Counted from the first letter of the stretch, positions 8,258-16,929 are shown. The stretch is DNA of 64,000 bases from Fimadaptatus sp948467645 (GCA_948467645.1 CAOKFD010000002.1:28497-92496), one strand, 5' to 3'. Translations and numbers: made by a program. Notes: generated by a model from the letters alone, not told the origin.

Positions 8258-8301
8258 CTGCACGACTTTGACACGATGTTATTAGTTCACTGCACGACTT
8301 T
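8258..8301 (+). repeat. Direct repeat CTGCACGACTTT in the operon leader
   Basis: The 12-mer occurs at 8258-8269 and 8290-8301, a 32-bp period (three helical turns), each preceded by ATTAG. It lies between the promoter and the first gene and could be a regulator-binding site. Only two copies are seen. Confidence 0.5.
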
Positions 8302-8349
8302 CTCAATGTGTTGTCCGTTTGGCAAAACGATAATGGAGGTAGTATATTA

Positions 8350-8745
8350 ATGAAGAAGCTAGTTAGTATTTTGTTGATCGCTACATTGTTGTTTGCTTCT
8401 GCTACTGCGTTGGCACAGACTGTCGATTACAATTTTGAAGTTTTTGAAAATGATAAGTTTTATGCATTTCCTGCGGTTAAGGCTGACTCTGAGCAACGCT
8501 ATTATGTAACGCAGAAGCAAGCTGTCATTGTTAAGGTGTATTATGGTGTAAGAACAAAAAATGATCTCAGCACTAGAATAGCTAACACAATAACTGTGGC
8601 AGCAAATACGGCAAATGTAAAGCATCGTGAATCATATAAAATAACCGCAAATGCAGGTGAAACTTACAAACTTGCAACAGAAATTGAGCAGGGTGTACTT
8701 TGGGTAAACGAAGTCGCAAGGTATCATGGTTCTTGGACTCCGTAA
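8350..8745 (+). CDS. Small secreted protein, resembling the DUF2712 type
   Basis: 131 residues. MKKLVSILLIATLLFASATA then LA-Q is a clear signal peptide (cleavage after residue 22). The mature part of about 109 residues is beta-rich, without cysteine, and ends RYHGSWTP. The aromatic-rich pattern and the terminal G-x-W-x-P recall small exported DUF2712 proteins of Firmicutes, but I cannot confirm the family. The start at 8350 has GGAGG eleven bases before it. It heads an operon with another secreted protein and an ABC-2 transporter, a context typical of exported peptides or bacteriocin-like factors. Codon use is AT-rich compared with flanking genes. Confidence 0.7.
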   Translation: MKKLVSILLIATLLFASATALAQTVDYNFEVFENDKFYAFPAVKADSEQRYYVTQKQAVIVKVYYGVRTKNDLSTRIANTITVAANTANVKHRESYKITANAGETYKLATEIEQGVLWVNEVARYHGSWTP

Positions 8746-8851
8746 ATTTGCACCGTTATGTGCGTAACTAATTAGCGTAGCAAGTTACTAATTGATATGG
8801 CCTATGGGAGGACGCATAGTCCTCCCTATTGTTGCAAGGAGGTATTATTTA

Positions 8852-9880
8852 ATGAAGCGCATCCCTTTATATATGTGCATTGTATTTTTAGTAGCATTTA
8901 TGCCTACGTTTGCATATGCCCACACAGAAGGCCGTGTAACTTACGATTTTAACCCATCGACTAATGAACTGCCAACCATGTATAGCTACGTATCTGAATA
9001 CGCATTCATTGATGCAGAAAATGCTGCTAAAGCTTTATTTAGTAGCTCGCAGTATAAATTAGAATGCAATTACGACGAATACAATGTTTTGACCTCAAAA
9101 ACATGTACCATTGAAAACTCCATTATTATTTCCGACCATTATGGCTATTTCGATTATTCGACAGGAAATATAAAGTATACAAGAGAAATTGCCCATTCTT
9201 TTTATGAATACCCACAGACTGAGCTTGCATTTATGTCTCGGGATGATGCAATCTCGCTATGTGAATCTACGTTAAATGAATTGGGCATAACTGCACATGC
9301 TTACGAAATCAGGTCATTAGACGTCGATACTCTAATCCAGTTTTCAAACGATTCAAGAGCTGACTTGCTTGAATGGCAAGAGCTTGGCAAAGAGGTATAC
9401 ATAAAGGACGATTGGTGTACTGACGACGAATGCTACTATATCGACCTGTACCAAACAGTTGATGGAATACCAATTACCATAAAAGGATATTACGATACAA
9501 AGACCGACCTGTTCTTTAATGGCACTAAGATTTCAATGATGGTCACGCGCAACGGAGTTGAGTGCATTGATGCAGACTGCTTAATTCAGCCGGTACAATC
9601 CGGCGAAGTTGTCGACTCCGGAACTATGCGTACTGCTCTTGACGGATATATCGCCAATAAGAACGACGAGCTTAGCAGTGTCGATATTCATCTGGTCGAT
9701 ATGTACGTCAGGTATGTTCAGACATTCATCCCCGGTGAAGATATATATGATTCGTTCAAGCTGATACCTGCATGGGCATTATGTATGCAATATAACCAAA
9801 GAAGCAATGATGGTGAAGTGCAAACATATGTCACGGAGGTATATTGCGACATCGTTACCGGCAAGGAGTTGAGGAACTGA
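8852..9880 (+). CDS. Secreted protein of unknown function in the ABC operon
   Basis: 342 residues with signal peptide MKRIPLYMCIVFLVAFMPTF-AYA, probably cut after residue 23. Start 8852 has AAGGAGG; the longer frame is not preceded by a site. The rest is soluble, mixed alpha/beta and acidic, with a cysteine pair in DDWCTDDECYY and a segment SRDDAISLCESTLNELGI that could be a small alpha/beta repeat. I do not recognise the family; a PepSY-like fold is only a guess. It overlaps the next gene by one base (TGATG), implying translational coupling with the permease and a role at the cell surface. It is AT-rich like the first gene. Confidence 0.75.
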   Translation: MKRIPLYMCIVFLVAFMPTFAYAHTEGRVTYDFNPSTNELPTMYSYVSEYAFIDAENAAKALFSSSQYKLECNYDEYNVLTSKTCTIENSIIISDHYGYFDYSTGNIKYTREIAHSFYEYPQTELAFMSRDDAISLCESTLNELGITAHAYEIRSLDVDTLIQFSNDSRADLLEWQELGKEVYIKDDWCTDDECYYIDLYQTVDGIPITIKGYYDTKTDLFFNGTKISMMVTRNGVECIDADCLIQPVQSGEVVDSGTMRTALDGYIANKNDELSSVDIHLVDMYVRYVQTFIPGEDIYDSFKLIPAWALCMQYNQRSNDGEVQTYVTEVYCDIVTGKELRN

Positions 9881-10653
9881 TGAGCGGTATACTGAAAACA
9901 GACTTACGCCGTGCGTTTTCTGGCAATTTTGTTTTTATTATGTTGGGAACCATTGGCGTACAGCTTCTTTGTATGTTGGATTACTTTGGTTACGAACTCA
10001 GTTCCGTAATCTACCTTTTTGAACTGACCGCAAACATTGGTAAATTCACCGTACTAATGCCGTCAGTCGCATGTTTGGGCTATGCAGGCGGATATGCGGC
10101 CGACGTTAATAGCGGCTTTATCACATTTGAGCAGTTGCGCACTCGGTTTACGCCATATTGCATATCCAAATGCATCTCGGCGTATGTATCAGCCGTGTGC
10201 GCGGTAGCCGCCGGTATGATCGGATATAGCGCGATACTCACGCTGATGGGCGCGCCGTTCGTGGATGCGAGCACAGTCGAAATGCTGGGATATGGCAAGG
10301 ATTTCGGCGCGCTTATCGGCAGCGGACATGCGGTGTTATTCTGGGCAATGAAGGTATTCTTCCGTGCAATATCGTGCGGCGCATATGCGATGCTGGGGCT
10401 TATGCTATCCGCATTTATACCGAATGTGTTCATACTGCGCGTAATGCCGTTTATCGTAATAAATATCTCCAAATACGTCATGGTGGCGCTGCTGCATATG
10501 AACTTTTCGCTCTACACGCTGGAGTATAATGGGTATCCAATGGAGGGTGCATTGCCCAACTTCATCGCAACGACGGCGACGTTTTTACTGCTTGCGCTGC
10601 TTTTTGCAGCCATATTCTGTATGACGGCAAGGAGGCGACACCTCAATGCGTAA
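9880..10653 (+). CDS. ABC-2 type membrane protein, first of two
   Basis: 257 residues from MSGILKTDLRRAFSGNFVFI. About six hydrophobic helices follow a short cytoplasmic N-terminus. The DLRRAF...F(V/I)xxLG entry is typical of ABC-2 permeases of the bacteriocin-export or immunity class (BcrB/LanE-like). The start is chosen because its ATG overlaps the preceding stop and AAGGAGTTGAGGA lies just upstream. It pairs with the next membrane protein, which it overlaps by 8 bp, and with the ATPase two genes on. Confidence 0.8.
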   Translation: MSGILKTDLRRAFSGNFVFIMLGTIGVQLLCMLDYFGYELSSVIYLFELTANIGKFTVLMPSVACLGYAGGYAADVNSGFITFEQLRTRFTPYCISKCISAYVSAVCAVAAGMIGYSAILTLMGAPFVDASTVEMLGYGKDFGALIGSGHAVLFWAMKVFFRAISCGAYAMLGLMLSAFIPNVFILRVMPFIVINISKYVMVALLHMNFSLYTLEYNGYPMEGALPNFIATTATFLLLALLFAAIFCMTARRRHLNA

Positions 10654-11485
10654 TATGCGCACAGTAGCGCGCATGGCGATGTTCAACCTGCGCCAGTTAT
10701 TTACATATGCAAGCACATATGTAGGGCTTGCCGTGGGCCTGTTTGCGATCAATCTGTACCTTGAGCCGGTCAGAAATTGCTGTGTACAATACGGCGTTGG
10801 TGTTTCGCCGCTGCAATTGTTTGCCCACCTCTCCTCAAAGCCGTATCAGAACAGCCTGTTGTTCTGCGGCTGGATAATCGTCGTATGCAACACACCACTT
10901 TTGACAAGGCTACAGACGAACGTACTGGTACGCGCAGGGCGCGGCAAATGGCTGTTGGGACAGATAATGTCCATTGTGATGGCGGCATTGCTTTATTGGC
11001 TTGCCATAATCGCGCTTATTGGACTGGTATTCATCGGATATTGGGGCGAATTTGGCGAATGGGGGCGCGTTATAAAGACGCTGGGCAACTCAAATTCGTA
11101 TTCCATTGCGTCTGGAATAATATCCAATTACACCGTCGTTCAGGCCGTAGCGCTTGCGTATTTTCTGCATACATTGGCGGCAATTACGCTGGCGTTTATC
11201 ATATTCCACATTAACATGGTATCCCGGAAGATGACCGGTGCAGCGGTGGCATTAATATTCCCGATATTAGAACTGGCCTTTACTGGGCTGGGCATTCCGG
11301 GAAAGTACTACTATATATCCATCGTCACGCTATGCAACCTGTCCGTACTGGACAGATGGCATGTGACTTATACCCCAACCCCGGAATATGCATGTACGTT
11401 TTTACTTTGCGCAGTGGTACTACTTGGACTTTCATGCTACTTTTCGTTCCGAAAATCGTCGTTCATCGCGCGCGAACATACTTAG
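10646..11485 (+). CDS. ABC-2 type membrane protein, second of two
   Basis: 279 residues with about six membrane segments, including LLYWLAIIALIGLVFIG and a C-terminal AVVLLGLSCYFSF. It overlaps the preceding permease gene by 8 bp and stops 16 bp before the ATPase gene. Two half-size permeases plus one ATPase match exporters such as LanFEG-type lantibiotic immunity pumps. Residue similarity to the first permease is low by eye, so they form a heterodimer-type pair. The substrate is unknown. Confidence 0.8.
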   Translation: MRNMRTVARMAMFNLRQLFTYASTYVGLAVGLFAINLYLEPVRNCCVQYGVGVSPLQLFAHLSSKPYQNSLLFCGWIIVVCNTPLLTRLQTNVLVRAGRGKWLLGQIMSIVMAALLYWLAIIALIGLVFIGYWGEFGEWGRVIKTLGNSNSYSIASGIISNYTVVQAVALAYFLHTLAAITLAFIIFHINMVSRKMTGAAVALIFPILELAFTGLGIPGKYYYISIVTLCNLSVLDRWHVTYTPTPEYACTFLLCAVVLLGLSCYFSFRKSSFIAREHT

Positions 11486-11501
11486 CACAAGGAGGCCGCA
11501 C

Positions 11502-12137
11502 ATGAATATAACGATAGATAACCTGACTAAATCATTTGGCGCTGTAAAAGCACTTGACGGCGTTAGCGTTCAATTTGACTCCGGCAAGATACACGGGCTT
11601 ATAGGGCGCAACGGTTCGGGTAAGACAGTGCTCATAAAGTGCATATGCGGACTGATTACGCCTACATCAGGCACTATAACTATCGATGGCAAAAAAATGT
11701 TTTCGGACATTCAAAAGCCCGACAGCGTGGGAGCAATCATAGAAAATCCGGGCTTTCTGCCCAATTGCAGCGCATATAAAAATCTGAGCCTGCTGGCGGG
11801 CATAACCGGAAAAATCGGGCGAGATGAAATAAACCGCTCAATAATCGCCGTCGGACTCGACCCAAAAAGCCGCAAGCATGTTGGCAAATACTCTATGGGC
11901 ATGAAGCAGCGGCTCGGAATTGCACAGGCGATAATGGAAGATCCAGAACTATTGATACTGGACGAGCCTATGAACGGACTGGACAATTCAGGCGTTGCCG
12001 ATATGCGCAATCTCTTTAAGTCACTGCGAGATAAAGGCAAGACGATAATCCTTGCCAGCCATAACCCGCTGGACATAGACGAATTGTGCGACACCGTGCA
12101 TGAAATGGATGCTGGGCATATGAGCCTTGTAAGATAG
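11502..12137 (+). CDS. ABC transporter ATP-binding protein
   Basis: 211 residues. Walker A GRNGSGKT sits near residue 37, the signature YSMGMKQRLGIAQAI near 128, Walker B LLILDEPMNGLD near 151 and the switch histidine in ILASHNP near 190. The start at 11502 has AAGGAGG at 8-nt spacing; the longer open frame overlaps the permease gene. It energises the two ABC-2 proteins encoded just upstream. The SMGMKQR signature is characteristic of the BcrA/NatA/drug-resistance class, which exports peptides or confers self-protection. Confidence 0.95.
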   Translation: MNITIDNLTKSFGAVKALDGVSVQFDSGKIHGLIGRNGSGKTVLIKCICGLITPTSGTITIDGKKMFSDIQKPDSVGAIIENPGFLPNCSAYKNLSLLAGITGKIGRDEINRSIIAVGLDPKSRKHVGKYSMGMKQRLGIAQAIMEDPELLILDEPMNGLDNSGVADMRNLFKSLRDKGKTIILASHNPLDIDELCDTVHEMDAGHMSLVR

Positions 12138-12172
12138 CTTATGTAAAACCCCGCCGCTTTACAACTTTGCGC

Positions 12173-12200
12173 TTGACAAATACCTAAAGCGTGTTATCAT
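12173..12200 (+). promoter_or_regulatory. Promoter of the glyQS T-box transcript
   Basis: TTGACA, a 16-bp spacer and TATCAT precede the T-box leader. Confidence 0.7.
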
Positions 12201-12206
12201 AAATAC

Positions 12207-12423
12207 AGCGCCTTTTATGGCAGATATTTTTTCAGGCATTGATGGGCAGGAGTAAGTGCGTGCCGCGTTTAAGAGAGTCGGCGATAGGTGTGAGCCGATA
12301 CGCGCGCGGGCTGAAGGGCGGCTCGGAGCCTTTTCAAAATTAAGGTGGACGGCGTCTGCCGTCAAAAAGGGTGGAACCGCGAGGTAATCCTCGTCCCTTT
12401 GTCAGGGGGCGCGGATTATTTTT
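12207..12423 (+). promoter_or_regulatory. T-box riboregulator, glycine-specific, leader of glyQS
   Basis: The T-box sequence AGGGTGGAACCGCGAG (12368-12383) pairs with CCTCGTCCCTT to give the terminator stem, with a T run at about 12418. Stem I contains AAGAGAGTCGGCGATAGGTG and GAGCCGAT. In TGAAGGGCGGC the triplet GGC at 12317-12319 follows GAAG where the specifier is expected; GGC is a glycine codon and agrees with the gene downstream. Confidence 0.92.
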
Positions 12424-12441
12424 GTGTGGAGGGTGATTACT

Positions 12442-13821
12442 ATGGCAGAGCTTACCATGGACAAGCTGGTTGCGCTGTGCAAAAACCGCGGCTTTATATT
12501 CGCCGGCTCCGAAATTTACGGCGGTCTGGCCAACACTTGGGACTTCGGCCCGCTGGGCGTTGAGTACAAAAACAACGTCAAGAAGGCGTGGTGGCAGAAG
12601 TTCGTTCAGGAAAGCCCATACAACACGGGTCTGGACTGCGCGATACTGATGAACCGCGAGGTTTGGGTTGCGTCCGGCCATGTGGGCGGCTTCAACGACC
12701 CGCTGATGGACTGCAAGGCGTGCAAGGCGCGCTTCCGTGCCGACAAGCTGATCGAGGACTTCACCAAGGGTGCCGAGACCGGCGACGGCTGGTCTAACGA
12801 AGAACTTGAAAAGTACATTGCCGAGCACGACATCGTATGCCCGGTATGCGGCAAGAAGGACTTCACCGGCATCCGCCAGTTTAACCTGATGTTCAAGACC
12901 CACGCGGGCGTAAACGACGACTCGGCGGCCGAGATTTATCTGCGCCCCGAGACCGCGCAGGGCATATTCGTCAACTTCGCCAACGCCATGCGCACCACGC
13001 GCAAGAAGCTGCCCGCGGGCATTTGCCAGATCGGCAAGTCCTTCCGCAACGAGATAACGCCCGGCAACTTCATATTCCGCGTGCGCGAATTCGAGCAGAT
13101 GGAGCTGGAGTTCTTCTGCAAGCCCGGCGAGGATCTGGAGTGGTTCGAGTACTGGCGCGGATTCTGCCGCGACTGGCTACTGAGCCTGGGCATGAAGAGC
13201 GAAAACCTGCGCCTGCGCGACCATGAGAAGGACAAGCTGGCGTTCTATTCCAAGGCGACCACCGACTTTGAATACAAGTTCCCCTTCGGCTGGGGCGAGC
13301 TGTGGGGCGTGGCCGATCGCACCGATTACGATCTGAAGCAGCACAGCGAGCATTCGGGCAAGAGCCTGGAATACCTCGACCCCACCACGGGCGAGAAGTT
13401 CATACCCTACTGCGTAGAGCCGTCGGTAGGCGTTGAGCGACTGGTGCTGGCGTTTTTGTGCAACGCTTATGAGGAGCAGGAGCTTGAGGGCGGCGACACC
13501 CGCGTAGTGCTGCACCTGCATCCGGCGTTGGCTCCGTACAAGTGCGCGATACTGCCGCTGCAGAAGAACAAGCTGGGCGACAAGGCGCGCGAGGTTTACA
13601 AGATGCTGGCGGCCGACTTCATGGTCGATTACGACGAGACCGGCTCCATCGGCAAGCGCTATCGCCGTCAGGACGAGATCGGCACGCCTTTCTGCGTGAC
13701 GGTTGACTTCGACACGCTCGAGGACGGCGCTGTTACCATCCGCGACCGCGATACTATGACTCAGGAGCGCATAGCGATTTCCGCCCTGCGCGACTACATA
13801 GCTCAGAAGGTCAAGTTCTAA
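12442..13821 (+). CDS. glyQS: Glycyl-tRNA synthetase, single-chain dimeric type
   Basis: 459 residues, the homodimeric class II form (GRS1-like) rather than the alpha2beta2 GlyQ/GlyS type. Visible elements are FAGSEIYGGLANTWDFGPLG at the N-terminus, two CxxC pairs around the insertion (DCKACKARF, CPVCGKKDF), LRPETAQGIFVNF, motif 2 in SFRNEITPGNFIFRVREFEQ and motif 3 in PSVGVERLVLAFL, then a C-terminal anticodon-binding domain. The start at 12442 follows GGAGGGTGA; an in-frame GTG at 12424 is less likely. It is controlled by the T-box upstream. Confidence 0.97.
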   Translation: MAELTMDKLVALCKNRGFIFAGSEIYGGLANTWDFGPLGVEYKNNVKKAWWQKFVQESPYNTGLDCAILMNREVWVASGHVGGFNDPLMDCKACKARFRADKLIEDFTKGAETGDGWSNEELEKYIAEHDIVCPVCGKKDFTGIRQFNLMFKTHAGVNDDSAAEIYLRPETAQGIFVNFANAMRTTRKKLPAGICQIGKSFRNEITPGNFIFRVREFEQMELEFFCKPGEDLEWFEYWRGFCRDWLLSLGMKSENLRLRDHEKDKLAFYSKATTDFEYKFPFGWGELWGVADRTDYDLKQHSEHSGKSLEYLDPTTGEKFIPYCVEPSVGVERLVLAFLCNAYEEQELEGGDTRVVLHLHPALAPYKCAILPLQKNKLGDKAREVYKMLAADFMVDYDETGSIGKRYRRQDEIGTPFCVTVDFDTLEDGAVTIRDRDTMTQERIAISALRDYIAQKVKF

Positions 13822-13983
13822 CGCAAACGCGGCGCGGCTGCGGACGCGGTTGATTAAAACTGCGTCATGCCGCGCCATATTTATGCCATCTGATATTTAT
13901 TTAGCTATCCATGCGGCGCGCAATGGTGCCGCCGCGTTCAAAGCGCCCTATGCGGCGCGCCGACATATAAGGAGATTTGGTGG

Positions 13984-15393
13984 ATGAAGAACTATGACGT
14001 AATCATCGTAGGCGCCGGCCCTGCCGGCATATTCACGGCGATAGAGCTTTTGCGCAAGTCGCCCGACAAGCGCGTGCTCATGGTGGACATGGGTACCTCG
14101 ATCGACAAGCGCACCTGCCCCGCGCGCAAGCTGGGCCGCTGCGTTCATTGCAACCCCTGTAATATAATGAGCGGCTGGGCCGGCGCGGGCGCGTTCTCGG
14201 ACGGCAAGCTGTCCCTGTCCGAGGAAGTGGGCGGCAATCTGGTCGATTACATGTCTCACAAGGAAGCGCAGGAGCTTATCAAGTACGCCGACTCCATATA
14301 CACCGAGTTCGGCGCGCCCGGCAAGGTGCACGGTCTGGACGACCCCAAGGTCGGCGAGATCATGTATGACGCCAGCCGTTACAACATTCAGCTGATCCCC
14401 TGCCCCGTGCGCCACATGGGTACCGAGCTGTCGCTCATAGTACTTGAAAATATGTACAAGTACCTCAAGCAGTTCGACGGATTTGAATTCCGCGACCACA
14501 CCACCGCCGACGAGATCATCACCGAGGGCGGCAAGGTAGTGGGCGTAACGCTGGCCAATCGCAAGGGCGAGCATGACGAGGTGCGCGCGCCGTACATCGT
14601 GGCCGCCCCCGGACGCGGCGGCGCGGCGTGGCTGAGCAAGGTCGCGCACGAGCACAGCATCGAAACCACCAACAACGAAGTGGACATCGGCGTGCGCGTA
14701 GAGGTGCCCAATTCCATAATGGATCACCTGACCGAGCATCTGTACGAGGCCAAGCTGGTCTACTACTCCGACACGTTTGAAAACAAGGTGCGCACGTTCT
14801 GCATGAACCCGGGCGGACTGGTATCCGAGGAGCATTACGACGGCGGCATTGCGGTCGTTAACGGCCACAGCTATAACGACCAGAAGCTGCGCACCGGCAA
14901 CACCAACTTCGCCATGCTGGTATCCACGCGCTTCACCCAGCCGTTCAACCAGCCCATCGAGTATGGCCGCTATATCGCACAGCTGAGCAACATGCTCACC
15001 GGCGGCGGCATAATGGTGCAGCGCCTGGGCGATCTGCTGAAGGGCCGCCGCACCGACGCTTCCCGCCTGAAGAAGTCTACCACCATACCCACGCTGACCA
15101 CGGCAACCCCGGGCGATTTGTCGTTCGTGCTGCCGCACAGGCATTTGACCTCGATCATCGAGGCGCTCAAGGCGTTCGATAACGTCGCGCCCGGATTGTA
15201 TTCCAAGAACACGCTGCTTTACGGCGTGGAGGTCAAGTTCTACTCCAGCAAGGTAAACGTGGACAACAAGTTCGAGACCGCGCTGAAGGGTCTGTACGCC
15301 ATCGGCGACGGCGCGGGCATAACCCGCGGCCTGATGCAGGCATCCGTGACCGGCGTAGTGGTTGCGCGCGACATAGCGGATAAGATTGGATAA
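13984..15393 (+). CDS. FAD-dependent dehydrogenase, COG2509-like
   Basis: 469 residues. The N-terminal Rossmann motif is VIIVGAGPAGIFTAIELL. A cysteine-rich segment CPARKLGRCVHCNPCNIMSG follows at residues 40-60 and then GWAGAGAFSDGKLSLSEE; the C-terminus holds LYAIGDGAGITRGLMQAS, the FAD-ribityl motif. This arrangement is that of the uncharacterised FAD-dependent dehydrogenases COG2509, found widely in Clostridia; the physiological substrate is unknown. The start is preceded by AAGGAG. It is 160 bp after glyQS and ends in a strong terminator. Confidence 0.9.
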   Translation: MKNYDVIIVGAGPAGIFTAIELLRKSPDKRVLMVDMGTSIDKRTCPARKLGRCVHCNPCNIMSGWAGAGAFSDGKLSLSEEVGGNLVDYMSHKEAQELIKYADSIYTEFGAPGKVHGLDDPKVGEIMYDASRYNIQLIPCPVRHMGTELSLIVLENMYKYLKQFDGFEFRDHTTADEIITEGGKVVGVTLANRKGEHDEVRAPYIVAAPGRGGAAWLSKVAHEHSIETTNNEVDIGVRVEVPNSIMDHLTEHLYEAKLVYYSDTFENKVRTFCMNPGGLVSEEHYDGGIAVVNGHSYNDQKLRTGNTNFAMLVSTRFTQPFNQPIEYGRYIAQLSNMLTGGGIMVQRLGDLLKGRRTDASRLKKSTTIPTLTTATPGDLSFVLPHRHLTSIIEALKAFDNVAPGLYSKNTLLYGVEVKFYSSKVNVDNKFETALKGLYAIGDGAGITRGLMQASVTGVVVARDIADKIG

Positions 15394-15435
15394 GCGGCGC
15401 TTGCGCTTGGACGCGATAAACATATTTTAAGCGGC

Positions 15436-15480
15436 ATTCCCGGCTCGGCGGTTTAAATACGCCGGCCGGGAATTTTTATT
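15436..15480 (+). terminator. Terminator of the FAD dehydrogenase gene
   Basis: ATTCCCGGC (15436-15444) pairs with GCCGGGAAT (15465-15473), with an inner GGCG/CGCC stem, followed by TTTTATTT. Confidence 0.88.
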
Positions 15481-15506
15481 TGCGGCGCGCTCAATGCATG
15501 CACTAC

Positions 15507-15549
15507 AAAACTGCCCGCGAAACGCATTGCGCTTTCGCAGGCAGTTTTT
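15507..15549 (-). terminator. Terminator of the seven-helix membrane protein gene
   Basis: AAAACTGCC and GCGAAA pair with TTTCGC and GGCAGTTTT around a 10-nt loop, flanked by A/T runs on both sides, so it may serve both strands. Confidence 0.85.
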
Positions 15550-15554
15550 TTCGC

Positions 15555-16229
15555 TTATTTATCCTGACCGCATTCGGCCTTCATCGCGGAATAGCCTATT
15601 AGCACAGTCCATACATACGCGCATGTCTTGGGAATCATCAGCATACCGATAAGCGGTATCGCATTCGCCCACAGCACCACCGGTATGTAGAAGCCAAAGC
15701 TGAGCACTATGGTAAGCCACATCCACTTAAACGCGCGGTCGCCGCGCTCCCTTGTGCTGCAATAGAACAGCATTATTATCAGAATGCCCATCAGCGCAAA
15801 CGGTATATTGCGGTATATACCCCACGCAAGCGGCGCGTCGGCGCTAAGCCACTGGTTCTGCGGCATCATGCATAGCGCGATGCGCACGCCAGCCAATGCG
15901 TACACCGCGGCGGTAAGGCCGTTTTGTCCCCTGATACCGTACCGCTCCCGCCACACATAGTAAAGCAGCACATAGAAAATGGTCATGGTCACAGAGGTGA
16001 TCCACTTGCCCAGTCCCAGCTGAACGGTGAAGCTTTCCAGACCCGTTGTGCACAGCGCCAGCGCGCGCGGTATCAGATGGAACGAATCTCCCGCGCCCAG
16101 CAGCACCGCCATCCAGCCGAACAGCTGGAACTGCCGATTCCCTTTGCTGCCGCGAATCATCAGTATGCCTATCGTAATCACGGATACCAGATATACTGCG
16201 TCAAACAGCGTTTCTACGATTGTCTGCAT
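15555..16229 (-). CDS. Seven-helix integral membrane protein of unknown function
   Basis: 224 residues with seven predicted helices, beginning MQTIVETLFDAVYLVSVITI, and short charged loops such as RGSKGNRQF and STRERGDRAF. The start at 16229 is chosen because AAAGGAG lies 10 nt before it; the ATG three codons earlier is only one base from that site. I recognise no enzyme motif. It follows a TetR-type regulator on the same strand, and both genes have a TGAAC-N3-GTTCA palindrome in front, so the regulator very probably controls it. Confidence 0.8.
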   Translation of the reverse strand: MQTIVETLFDAVYLVSVITIGILMIRGSKGNRQFQLFGWMAVLLGAGDSFHLIPRALALCTTGLESFTVQLGLGKWITSVTMTIFYVLLYYVWRERYGIRGQNGLTAAVYALAGVRIALCMMPQNQWLSADAPLAWGIYRNIPFALMGILIIMLFYCSTRERGDRAFKWMWLTIVLSFGFYIPVVLWANAIPLIGMLMIPKTCAYVWTVLIGYSAMKAECGQDK

Positions 16230-16292
16230 GGTTCTCATTCTCCTTTACGCCCAGTCGCGTTTTTTTGATAATCAGTCGCGGCGCATTTTACT

Positions 16293-16305
16293 TGAACAAC
16301 GTTCA
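16293..16305. promoter_or_regulatory. Probable TetR operator before the membrane-protein gene
   Basis: TGAACAACGTTCA is an inverted repeat (TGAAC-N3-GTTCA). On the minus strand it falls between a possible -35 (TCGACA) and -10 (TAAAAT). The same palindrome lies at 16917. Confidence 0.65.
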
Positions 16306-16320
16306 TTTTGTCGAATATTA

Positions 16321-16343
16321 ATTTCCCACATCAAAGTGGGAAA
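16321..16343 (-). terminator. Hairpin just after the TetR gene
   Basis: ATTTCCCAC pairs with GTGGGAAAT around a short loop immediately after the stop codon. The following T content is modest, so this is a weak terminator or attenuator. Confidence 0.5.
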
Positions 16344-16901
16344 TCAATACAGCGTCCTGCGGACGATCTCCAGCACGGCGCTCGGGTCGTAGTCCTGACG
16401 CAGCAGCGCGGACAGCATGAGCGAAAACAGAACATCGGCAAACTTTTCCGGAGTAAACTGCTCCGTAAAGGCTTCCGCCCGTATGTTTTCGTCCTGCCTG
16501 AGCACGGAGCACAGACCGTTTAATATGTGCTGCCATGTCTGCTGCATAAGCCGCTTTCCGTCGGGCTTATCCTCCCGCATGAAGCCCAGCGAATGCAGCG
16601 TAAAAAACCCGGGATACTGCTTACAGCCGTATGCCATGCGCTCATACATCCACGCCACACATGCCTCAGTATCCTGAAACACTGCGGCGTCATCCGGGCG
16701 ATGGAATATCTCGCCCCAGACGCTTTCCACGGTAGCGCTGACCAGTTCCGCCTTGGAGTCAAAGTAATTGTAGATGGACCCCACCGACACGCCGCAGGCC
16801 GCCGCGACCGCGCGTATGCTGACGGAGGACCAGCCCTGCTGCTGTATGAGCTTCAGGCTGTTTTTAAGTATCTCCTCTCTCGATGTGACAACTACATTCA
16901 T
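16344..16901 (-). CDS. TetR/AcrR-family transcriptional regulator
   Basis: 185 residues. The HTH is at residues 25-47, VSIRAVAAACGVSVGSIYNY, with the typical TetR YxYF ending. The C-terminal domain is helical and unrecognised. GAGGTGAACG precedes the ATG. Its promoter is TTGACA-16-TATAAT with a 13-bp palindrome just after the -10, indicating autorepression. The matching palindrome before the downstream membrane protein suggests a two-gene regulon. Confidence 0.92.
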   Translation of the reverse strand: MNVVVTSREEILKNSLKLIQQQGWSSVSIRAVAAACGVSVGSIYNYFDSKAELVSATVESVWGEIFHRPDDAAVFQDTEACVAWMYERMAYGCKQYPGFFTLHSLGFMREDKPDGKRLMQQTWQHILNGLCSVLRQDENIRAEAFTEQFTPEKFADVLFSLMLSALLRQDYDPSAVLEIVRRTLY

Positions 16902-16916
16902 TCGTTCACCTCAACA

Positions 16917-16929
16917 TGAACATTGTTCA
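16917..16929. promoter_or_regulatory. Probable autoregulatory operator of the TetR gene
   Basis: TGAACATTGTTCA is a perfect palindrome around its central base and lies at the expected transcription start of the TetR gene. Confidence 0.72.

Noticed and set aside
13948..15423. 491-codon open frame on the minus strand
   Set aside because: Shadow of the FAD dehydrogenase gene, caused by high GC and codon bias.
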